Shown: positions 1-4,506 of the stretch, in pieces
Numbering within the stretch: the first letter of the stretch is position 1
Layout: every line of letters begins with the position of its first letter
Origin: an uncultured Pseudomonadota bacterium
Lineage (GTDB): Bacteria > Myxococcota_A > Polyangia > HGW-17
Assembly (NCBI GenBank): GCA_938004375.1
Contig: CALKWH010000360.1
Span: 1 to 5,876 of the forward strand
DNA: 5,876 nucleotides
Direction: 5' to 3'
Made by a program: the position numbers and the translations under genes
Notes under the pieces: generated by a model
What the model was told of the DNA's origin: nothing
The model's input: the letters and a program-made list of their open reading frames with translations, nothing else
The model's database searches: none

Positions 1-43
1 TCGTATTCGGTGACTGGAGTTCAGACGTGTGCTCTTCCGATCT
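1..43. other. Illumina P7-side adapter (technical sequence)
   Basis: Bases 10-43 match the 34-nt TruSeq P7-side adapter, ending in GCTCTTCCGATCT. The nine bases before it fit the last T of the flow-cell segment plus an eight-base index. This is not genomic DNA. Open reading frames starting inside it are artefacts, and the minus-strand gene that enters from the right is cut here. Confidence 0.97.
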
Positions 44-405
44 TTCTCCTCCAGGGAGAGCGAACTGTCGAGGATGCGCGCGATCTCGGCCTGGGTGTCC
101 CGGGCGCCCCGTTGACGGGGCCTCTCCTCCACCCGGCCGTCCTCCCCCGTGGGAGTCTCGAGCTTGCCCAGGTTCGGCAGGCTGTCGAGGAGCTTCTGCA
201 AAAGCGGCGCGGCTAACTCCATGCCAAACATGGCCGCGGCGAAGCCCGGGTGCTGGGAGAACAATCCCAGGTGGCCCGGCGATCCGACGCCGCCGGCCCC
301 CGAAAGACCGGACAGTGCGCCCGCCAGCGAAGGGAAGAACTCCGTCGCCAGCGGCGAGAAGGCCGACGAGGTCTGGGAAAACAGGTTCTGGACGTTGAAA
401 CTCAT
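44..405 (-). CDS. Unknown protein, N-terminal 120 residues (3' end cut off)
   Basis: The minus strand is open from an ATG at 405-403 to the adapter junction, giving 120 complete codons and no stop. The start is well supported by a Shine-Dalgarno match five bases upstream. The protein begins MSFNVQNLFSQTSSAF. Residues 20-60 are rich in Gly, Ala, Ser, Leu and Phe and contain the run LSGLSGAGGVG. A Leu-rich amphipathic stretch (LLQKLLDSLPNLGKLE) follows, then a charged Arg/Glu segment, then a probably helical part (AEIARILDSSLSLEE) at the cut. I see no signal peptide, membrane helix or catalytic motif, and I do not recognise the family. Codon use is GC-rich at third positions, like folK, so it looks like resident chromosome. 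It is divergent from folK, with 151 bp between the start codons. The true length is unknown. Confidence 0.75.
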
Positions 406-407
406 GG

Positions 408-417
408 TCACCTCCTT
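408..417 (-). promoter_or_regulatory. Strong ribosome binding site of the 405-44 gene
   Basis: On the minus strand the bases read AAGGAGGTGA, a ten-base complement of the 16S rRNA 3' end, with five bases between GGAGG and the ATG at 405. It fixes the start and implies efficient translation. Confidence 0.85.
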
Positions 418-471
418 GGGGTGGTCCGGCTGATGAGCGAAGCGCTCCGGCGACCCCCGTGCTCCCATTGT

Positions 472-486
472 CGCCGGCAGCCGGCG
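472..486. repeat. Perfect 7-bp palindrome with one-base centre, between divergent genes
   Basis: CGCCGGC-A-GCCGGCG is an exact inverted repeat in the 151-bp space between the divergent unknown gene and folK. A one-base centre is too tight for an RNA hairpin of full stem length, so a dimeric DNA-binding protein site is the more natural reading. In such GC-rich DNA, chance palindromes of this kind are not rare. No regulator is visible nearby. Confidence 0.35.
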
Positions 487-521
487 TCGGTTGCATGGTT
501 TTTCGATTTTTTTCACGCCCC

Positions 522-548
522 TTGATCCGGACCGCCGGAATTTATACA
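522..548 (+). promoter_or_regulatory. Weak candidate folK promoter
   Basis: TTGATC (522-527) and TATACA (543-548) resemble sigma-70 boxes, but the spacer is only 15 bases. The start point would fall about two bases before the folK ATG and give an essentially leaderless mRNA. That fits the absence of any Shine-Dalgarno sequence before the ATG. The T-rich tract at 498-513 just upstream makes the area unusually AT-rich for this DNA. Confidence 0.25.
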
Positions 549-556
549 GTCCCCGC

Positions 557-1048
557 ATGAACGCCGTCCCCGCCTTCGTCGCCCTGGGCGCCTCGCTGCC
601 GCCGCGCGAGGAGACCCTCGCCTCGGCCCACGCCCACCTCGCCGCCCTGCCCTACGTTCGCGAGGTGATGTGCTCGTCGGTCTACGAGACCGAACCCGTG
701 GGCCCCGCCGAGAACGTCTTTCTCAACCAGGTTGTGCGCCTCGACGTGGCCATTGAAGACCCCGACCGCCTGCTGCGCGACCTTTTGGCCATCGAGGCCG
801 TCCACGGCCGCACGCGGCTGATTCACTGGGGAGACCGCACGCTGGATCTGGACCTGCTGTCCTTCGGCGACCTCGTGAGCGACGATCCCGCCTGCGTCCT
901 GCCCCACCCGCGCCTGCACGAGCGCGACTTCGTCCTGGTCCCCCTGTGCGAGCTCGACCCCGGATGGGTCCACCCGCGCCTTCACCTCACCGCAGCCGGG
1001 CTCCTCGAGTCCCTCGTCACCGCGCGCACCATCCTGCGCCGCCTCTGA
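557..1048 (+). CDS. folK: HPPK, folate biosynthesis pyrophosphokinase
   Basis: FolK transfers pyrophosphate from ATP to 6-hydroxymethyl-7,8-dihydropterin in the cytoplasm, the step before dihydropteroate synthase in folate synthesis. The 163-residue product has the normal HPPK length (about 160). Family landmarks occur in order: an N-terminal beta strand with GASL, SSVYETEPVG, FLNQVV, LLAIEAVHGRTR, then WGDRTLDLDLL with the metal-binding Asp pair, then LPHPRLHERDFVLVPLCEL and the final HP. Nothing essential is missing. WGDRTLDLD varies only mildly from the usual WGPRTIDLD. The ATG at 557 is chosen because HPPK similarity starts there. The frame stays open upstream to 491, but that extension (MHGFSIFF...) is unlike any HPPK and spans the T-rich promoter region. 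No Shine-Dalgarno sequence precedes 557. No other folate genes are next to it, and no clear terminator follows. Confidence 0.95.
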   Translation: MNAVPAFVALGASLPPREETLASAHAHLAALPYVREVMCSSVYETEPVGPAENVFLNQVVRLDVAIEDPDRLLRDLLAIEAVHGRTRLIHWGDRTLDLDLLSFGDLVSDDPACVLPHPRLHERDFVLVPLCELDPGWVHPRLHLTAAGLLESLVTARTILRRL

Positions 1049-1125
1049 CTGGCCGTCCCCTAGCCGTCCGCCCCCCTTGCGCACATGCACCGCGCGCACA
1101 AGTGCCCCGACCCCGCGTTTTCCCA

Positions 1126-1154
1126 TTGACTCAACCGCCCGCTTCTGCTAGACA
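1126..1154 (+). promoter_or_regulatory. Sigma-70 promoter of the tRNA-Glu gene
   Basis: TTGACT (1126-1131) matches the -35 box at five of six positions. It is followed 17 bases later by TAGACA (1149-1154), which is preceded by TGC and so forms an extended -10. Transcription would begin near 1161, leaving about 37 bases of 5' leader for RNase P to remove. The weak -10 is offset by the TG extension and ideal spacing. Confidence 0.65.
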
Positions 1155-1167
1155 CGTCGCCACGTCC

Positions 1168-1186
1168 GGGCCCTGCAGCAGGGTCC
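1168..1186 (+). other. Hairpin in the pre-tRNA leader
   Basis: The sequence from 1168 to 1186 can form an eight-pair stem (one G-U pair) around a three-base CAG loop. It lies between the predicted start of transcription and the tRNA 5' end. No T-run follows, so it is unlikely to be a terminator. It may shape the precursor for RNase P cleavage, or may be chance in GC-rich DNA. Confidence 0.4.
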
Positions 1187-1197
1187 TTGTGTTGCGC

Positions 1198-1273
1198 GGC
1201 CCCATCGTTCAACCGGTTAGGACAGCGGCCTTTCACGCCGTAAACAGGGGTTCGAATCCCCTTGGGGTCACCA
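1198..1273 (+). tRNA. tRNA-Glu (anticodon TTC), CCA encoded
   Basis: The full 76-nt cloverleaf can be drawn. The acceptor stem pairs 1198-1204 with 1263-1269 (one G-T pair). The D-stem GTTC/GGAC encloses AACCGGTTA. The anticodon stem is GCGGC/GCCGT with loop CTTTCAC, so the anticodon TTC is at 1232-1234. The variable loop is short (four bases), and the T-arm is AGGGG-TTCGAAT-CCCCT. The discriminator A and encoded CCA end the gene. The sequence is that of a standard bacterial tRNA-Glu and looks functional. It has its own promoter. tRNA 3' ends are common targets for tyrosine-recombinase elements, and the change of DNA character right after it fits that role. Confidence 0.97.
1246..1273 (+). 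other. Candidate attachment site (tRNA-Glu 3' end)
   Basis: The T-arm and acceptor 3' strand of a tRNA are the usual att core used by tyrosine recombinases, because integration restores an intact gene. Here the tRNA is complete and is followed directly by AT-rich, gene-poor sequence and then by mobile-element-type genes. No second copy of this core was found in the window, so the call rests on position and neighbours. The core may extend past the CCA into 1274-1300. Confidence 0.4.
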
Positions 1274-1500
1274 AGCAATATCAACGAATTTTCAATTTAG
1301 CGGATCCCGCGAAGTCGCCATTTGTAACGCATTTGTAACTCGATGTTGGCGGCGCCTCCCCTTCTGGCCTCGCGCGCGTGAGGACCGGAGGCATCCGCCA
1401 CCCCCATAGTCGTGTCGACTTCCACCCATTGAAGCACCAACGAGGAGAGCGCCAGAGACGCCTGGCCGCACCACGTTGCGCGTCGTTGCGTTTTTTTGGG
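1274..1500. other. Gene-poor stretch after the tRNA
   Basis: No convincing gene is seen on either strand. The first 35 bases are AT-rich (AATTTTCAATTTA), unlike the DNA to the left. A tandem CATTTGTAAC repeat follows, then GC-rich sequence without codon structure. The heptamer CGTTGCG occurs twice (1474-1480 and 1484-1490), directly before a run of seven Ts at 1491-1497. A GTG at 1378 opens a long frame through the promoter at 1501, but it has no ribosome binding site and its product is not protein-like. I read the whole stretch as non-coding and as part of the attachment and control region. Confidence 0.6.
1319..1339 (+). repeat. Tandem direct repeat CATTTGTAAC x2
   Basis: CATTTGTAAC occurs at 1319-1328 and again at 1330-1339 with one base between, an 11-bp period of about one helical turn. 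It lies 46 bp past the tRNA 3' end. Short direct repeats on one face of the helix near an att core are typical of integrase arm or excisionase binding sites. The core TGTAAC recurs at 4459-4464. Confidence 0.6.
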
Positions 1501-1529
1501 TTGACAAAACCGGATAGCTCCGGTAATTT
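1501..1529 (+). promoter_or_regulatory. Promoter of the 1582 gene
   Basis: A perfect -35 box TTGACA (1501-1506) is followed after 17 bases by TAATTT (1524-1529). An alternative -10, GGTAAT at 1522-1527, would have a 15-base spacer. Transcription would start near 1536, giving a leader of about 46 bases before the ATG at 1582. The region is AT-rich compared with its surroundings. The spacer holds a dyad (separate entry), so the promoter is probably repressible. Confidence 0.6.
1509..1524. promoter_or_regulatory. Operator-like dyad in the promoter spacer
   Basis: ACCGGATAGCTCCGGT is a perfect 6-bp inverted repeat around a 4-base centre, lying between the -35 and -10 boxes. A dimeric repressor bound there would exclude RNA polymerase. 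A further half-site TCCGGT is at 1543-1548 and another ACCGGA at 1384-1389. No repressor gene is visible in the window. The product of the 1582 gene has no recognisable helix-turn-helix. Confidence 0.5.
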
Positions 1530-1581
1530 GTTTGCCCGCTTTTCCGGTTGTCCCCGGGACGCGGGCTTGGAGCAGACGACG

Positions 1582-2173
1582 ATGGTGATGATTTCTCGGA
1601 AACTAACCGCCAATATTAATGAATTATTGGCGGCTAAGACGCTCCTCACGGGTGGCATCGACGCGCTGGACTCTCGGGAGTACCAGCTCGATGAGATTCT
1701 CGCGCTGCTCCAACTCTTCGGCCACACCCCTGAAAGTCACCACCCATACGACCTCTTCCTGTCCCTTCAGGCCATCCTGTGGAAAGTACAAGAAGACTTG
1801 GACGCCCTTTCCGAGGTGAAGCAGGACTACCACACCGACCCCAGGCAGATACCCGTGGTCCTGGCTTCTGTCGAGCAGCAGATCGAGCTCCGCAAGCACC
1901 ACCTGGCCAAGTTCAGCCAGTGCGACCCTTCACAGGACTGGCTGATCCAGGCCCTTTACAATAAGCGCGCGACCCTCCGGTCCCTGCACCGTGAGCACCG
2001 TGCCATCCAGGCGACCACATGGTCTGGACGGGATCTCCCGCGCACCAACCGTCGTCGTGAGCACCGCGCGACGCGGCCACGTCTCGCGGCGGCTTCGCGT
2101 TCGGGAAGCTCCCCACCTGGCCCATCAGGCGGCTCCGATCCTGCTGACCCCGAGCCACCTTCACCCTGCATAA
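1582..2173 (+). CDS. Helical orphan protein; 3' end uncertain, possible frameshift
   Basis: The ATG at 1582 has GGAG nine bases upstream and a good promoter. The first ~144 residues read like a soluble, mostly helical protein: Leu-rich, highly charged, with likely coiled-coil segments such as LDEILALLQLF, ILWKVQEDLDALSEVK and SVEQQIELRKHHLAKF. No catalytic motif, signal peptide or membrane helix is seen, and I do not recognise the family. From about 2010 this frame becomes Arg-, Pro- and Ser-rich and looks non-coding, yet it meets no stop and runs in frame into the ATPase gene, which would give one 928-residue protein. The next forward frame is more GC-rich at third positions here and ends with TAA at 2171-2173, so a frameshift near 2000-2015 giving about 197 residues is possible. 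I end the entry at that stop. Start and N-terminal part are fairly secure; the end is not. Confidence 0.55.
1607..1633. repeat. 27-bp palindrome at the start of the 1582 gene
   Basis: CCGCCAATA (1607-1615) and TATTGGCGG (1625-1633) are perfect 9-bp inverted repeats around nine AT-rich bases. The palindrome covers codons 9-17 of the gene, about 70 bases downstream of the predicted transcription start. It could be a DNA-binding site with two major-groove contacts about 1.7 turns apart, or an mRNA hairpin near the start codon. Confidence 0.6.
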
Positions 2174-2190
2174 CTAGACCGACTCCGTCG

Positions 2191-2209
2191 CCTGCAGCAT
2201 CGCTGCGGG
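2191..2209 (+). other. Hairpin upstream of the micro-ORF and ATPase gene
   Basis: CCTGCAGC-ATC-GCTGCGGG forms an eight-pair stem (one G-U pair) with a three-base loop, 17 bases after the TAA at 2171-2173. It is followed by C- and A-rich, G-poor sequence rather than a T-run, so it is not a standard intrinsic terminator. It may protect a 3' end or belong to a leader. Confidence 0.4.
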
Positions 2210-2242
2210 CATCCACAACAAACACAACCCTAGGAGGACCCC

Positions 2243-2272
2243 ATGCGCTTTGCGTACTTGGACTCGTCGTGA
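2243..2272 (+). CDS. Nine-codon micro-ORF (MRFAYLDSS), possible leader peptide
   Basis: AGGAGG at 2232-2237, five bases before an ATG, is an almost ideal ribosome binding site, yet the frame ends after nine codons at TGA 2270-2272. The peptide is MRFAYLDSS. After the stop the frame meets another stop within six codons. The ATPase start lies 77 bases downstream in another frame, within a C/A-rich, G-poor stretch. This could be a translated leader controlling the ATPase gene, or the remaining start of a gene lost by mutation. The peptide has no run of one amino acid of the kind seen in classical attenuators. The binding site is clear; the function is inferred. Confidence 0.45.
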   Translation: MRFAYLDSS

Positions 2273-2338
2273 CCGTCATCTGCGCCCTAAGACCTAATTT
2301 ACCTATGCCCACACAACCAGTCCAACAACATTTTCTGC

Positions 2339-2344
2339 AAGGAG
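2339..2344 (+). promoter_or_regulatory. Ribosome binding site that fixes the ATPase start
   Basis: AAGGAG stands five bases before the ATG at 2350. It is the main reason for starting the ATPase here and not further upstream in the continuous open frame. Confidence 0.8.
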
Positions 2345-2349
2345 TTTCT

Positions 2350-4365
2350 ATGATCGAAAAGTCCACCATGCTGACCCTCGACCTGGACTTCTGGAGTCCT
2401 CAGGGCAGCGCCGATCAAGCGAATACCGGGAACCGCACGTACGATGCGGCCATGTGCAAGACTTGCGAGAAGAGCGTGCGCGAAATCTGCAACGCTCTCA
2501 TGTACCTGAAAAACGAGCCCGAGAAGGTCTGCTCGGGTTACGAGTTCATCGCCCAGTTAGGAGCCGGAATCGCGGCCCTGGGCATCAACGCCGATGGCGT
2601 CGCGATGAAGAAGTTGCTGGAGGACACCCTGCAAACCGCACTGGAAAACAATCCAGGCCTCGATCTGCCGCGCCTGGAGGAGACCCTTCTGGCCGCCCGT
2701 TCGAGGCCGCTGCCCGTCTCGTCGATCTACGACATCATCATGGCCACCAAGGCGATACTCCGGATCCTGCTGCAGGACGCGAAAAACCAAGAAATTCTCG
2801 CACCGGGAAAGGCAGTCAGCGTCGATGAAACCGTCGCCGCCGCGGCCGAATCCCTCTTCGCCCTGCACGACATCGTGCGGCTAGGCGACCGGCTTTTATA
2901 CCGCCCCAGGTGGTCCAGCGATCCCTTCCAATTGCTCCCGGCCGGGAACGACCGCAAAGAAATGGCCGAATTTCGGACCTTTTCCCAGCGCCATTTGAAG
3001 TTCAAGAACTCCGACACCGGCGAGTCCAAGACCTGGGTCGCCAACCTGGAGGGACCACTCTCCCGGCACATGCAGGATCATGCGCCCGTCGTGAGGTATA
3101 TCGGCCCGCCTGCGTGGGTGGACGGCCAACTCCATCTCGCGAGCGACAGCCAGGTGGTGATCACCGAGTTGAAGATCGCGCGGGTTCAGTGCACCCCGCA
3201 GGAGAGCCGCTCTTGGCTTCAAGTCGAGATCTTCAACGACTACTACTTCCATACCGACCAGGACCGCAACAAGGCGTTCCTGAGCCTCTTCCGCCCACTT
3301 CTCAACCCCGGCATCCGGGGGCACAAACCGCTCACCCTCTGGAACGCTCCGCAGATGGGCGTCGGAAAGACCACGCTCGCTGCCCTGGGAGCGTCCATCA
3401 TGAGTGACATGCCCAAGGAGATCTTGGCGGTCAAGCCGAACATCAAGGACGAGGCGATGTTCGGAAAGTTCCTGGCGTCGGCCATCCGCACAGGACGGAC
3501 GTACTTCGTCTTTGACAACCTGAAGTTCAAGCTCGACAGCCCTCAACTGGAGGCAATGACGACGACCTCGACATCTGAAGAACGGCTCGTCGGCACCGGA
3601 ATCCTCATCACGATCAGCAACGACGACCTCATCCTCCACGCCACCTCGAATGGGGCGACGACCTCAGAGGACATGTGCCGACGGATCATGGCGATCGTGC
3701 TCGCGGCCAACCCGCAGTTGAAAACGACGCAGGATTTGCGCCACCCCGACTTCGATGGTTGGGTCAGGGACAACATCGCGCTGATCCGGGGTCACCTGGT
3801 GAACGTCTTCACGCCCTGGCTCGACGCCGGAGCCCCCCTTGATGAAACGCAGCCGGTGTCGTCCTTCGTGCACTTCACGCGGGTGATGGGCGGGTTGGGC
3901 AACTTCCTGGGGTTGCCTCCGGGGCCCATCATCGACACCGCCGAGAACATCAAGCGCATGGCCACGGACGGGACCGAGCAGGAGGTGTTCCTCATCGAGT
4001 TCCTGCACCTGGCGATCAAGACGAAGACATTCTCGCCCCAGGACGCCGTGCTCGCCTTGAGCCGCCACCTGACCGCAAGCGACTCCCAAGACAAGTTCCC
4101 CGTTCTGGCCGTGTTGGACCCCTCCGAGTTGATCAAGGGCTTCGACAGCCTGTTGAAACAGGGCGCCAAGCGCTCGCTCTCCACGAAAATGGGTGCGTTG
4201 TTCAAGCGCCTGGACGGGAAACTGGTGGACATCGGCGGGCGCAAGCTCCGCATCGAGCGCGGGAAAAGAACGCGTTACGGGCAGCGGTACCAGATTGTCG
4301 ACGTGACCCCCGATACGGCGGCCCACGCCGCCGAAACGCCCGAGCCTGCCGCCGCCCTCTCCTGA
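2350..4365 (+). CDS. P-loop ATPase, mobile-element primase/helicase type
   Basis: The 671-residue product resembles the ATPases often annotated as DNA primase or helicase in integrative elements. It probably remodels or unwinds DNA during replication of the element, in the cytoplasm. A P-loop APQMGVGKTT (residues 333-342, K340) is followed by a Walker B strand YFVFDN (385-390; Asn where many ATPases have Glu, as I recall for this family). A sensor-like strand ending ISND (422-425) and an RR pair (444-445, possible arginine finger) come next. A family-type RHPDFDGWVRDN segment (464-475) leads into a helical region with RVMGGLGNFLG. The C-terminus (about 595-652, RLDGKLVDIGGRKLRIERG) looks like a winged helix. 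The first 330 residues are not recognised; they hold four cysteines (36, 39, 47, 61) that could bind metal. No catalytic primase motif is seen. hsdR converges on it from the right. Exact substrate unknown. Confidence 0.8.
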   Translation: MIEKSTMLTLDLDFWSPQGSADQANTGNRTYDAAMCKTCEKSVREICNALMYLKNEPEKVCSGYEFIAQLGAGIAALGINADGVAMKKLLEDTLQTALENNPGLDLPRLEETLLAARSRPLPVSSIYDIIMATKAILRILLQDAKNQEILAPGKAVSVDETVAAAAESLFALHDIVRLGDRLLYRPRWSSDPFQLLPAGNDRKEMAEFRTFSQRHLKFKNSDTGESKTWVANLEGPLSRHMQDHAPVVRYIGPPAWVDGQLHLASDSQVVITELKIARVQCTPQESRSWLQVEIFNDYYFHTDQDRNKAFLSLFRPLLNPGIRGHKPLTLWNAPQMGVGKTTLAALGASIMSDMPKEILAVKPNIKDEAMFGKFLASAIRTGRTYFVFDNLKFKLDSPQLEAMTTTSTSEERLVGTGILITISNDDLILHATSNGATTSEDMCRRIMAIVLAANPQLKTTQDLRHPDFDGWVRDNIALIRGHLVNVFTPWLDAGAPLDETQPVSSFVHFTRVMGGLGNFLGLPPGPIIDTAENIKRMATDGTEQEVFLIEFLHLAIKTKTFSPQDAVLALSRHLTASDSQDKFPVLAVLDPSELIKGFDSLLKQGAKRSLSTKMGALFKRLDGKLVDIGGRKLRIERGKRTRYGQRYQIVDVTPDTAAHAAETPEPAAALS

Positions 4366-4389
4366 CTCCCGCCCGTTGTGTGACCTCTG

Positions 4390-4411
4390 GTTGCACCCCC
4401 ACGTTGCACCC
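4390..4411 (+). repeat. Direct repeat GTTGCACCC x2
   Basis: GTTGCACCC occurs at 4390-4398 and 4403-4411, a 13-bp period, in the 141-bp gap between the ATPase stop and the hsdR stop. Two copies are too few to call iterons. They could be protein-binding sites or chance. Confidence 0.45.
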
Positions 4412-4413
4412 GT

Positions 4414-4441
4414 AAAAACCTGATGAATCAACAGGGATTTT
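4414..4441. terminator. Weak bidirectional terminator candidate
   Basis: CCTG (4419-4422) pairs with CAGG (4432-4435) around nine bases, with an A-run before it and a T-run after it. On either strand a short hairpin is therefore followed by 4-5 Ts, as expected between convergent genes. The GC stem is only four pairs, so termination would be weak unless helped by Rho. Confidence 0.35.
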
Positions 4442-4506
4442 CAGACCTCCCCACCTAGTGTAACCTCACTCCCTCTGCCACCACCGTGCATCATCCAGGG
4501 GCGCTC

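Noticed and set aside
413..422. CCTTGGGGTG resembles the 3' end of tRNA-Glu and could be a second att core
   Set aside because: The match is under ten bases and overlaps the ribosome binding site of the minus-strand gene. There is no T-arm sequence beside it.
542..1126. Long minus-strand open frame opposite folK
   Set aside because: It is the antisense shadow of a clear HPPK gene in GC-rich DNA, and its product has no family features.
1474..1497. Intrinsic terminator: CGTTGCG repeats followed by seven Ts
   Set aside because: The heptamers are direct, not inverted. Only a four-pair CGCA/TGCG stem can be drawn, and it is too far from the T-run.
1378..1581. In-frame GTG-start extension upstream of the 1582 gene
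   Set aside because: It lacks a ribosome binding site, crosses a good promoter and operator, and its translation is not protein-like. The ATG at 1582 has GGAG at proper spacing.
4390..4411. Iterons of a replication origin
   Set aside because: Only two copies are present, with no AT-rich unwinding region or initiator gene nearby; recorded simply as a direct repeat.
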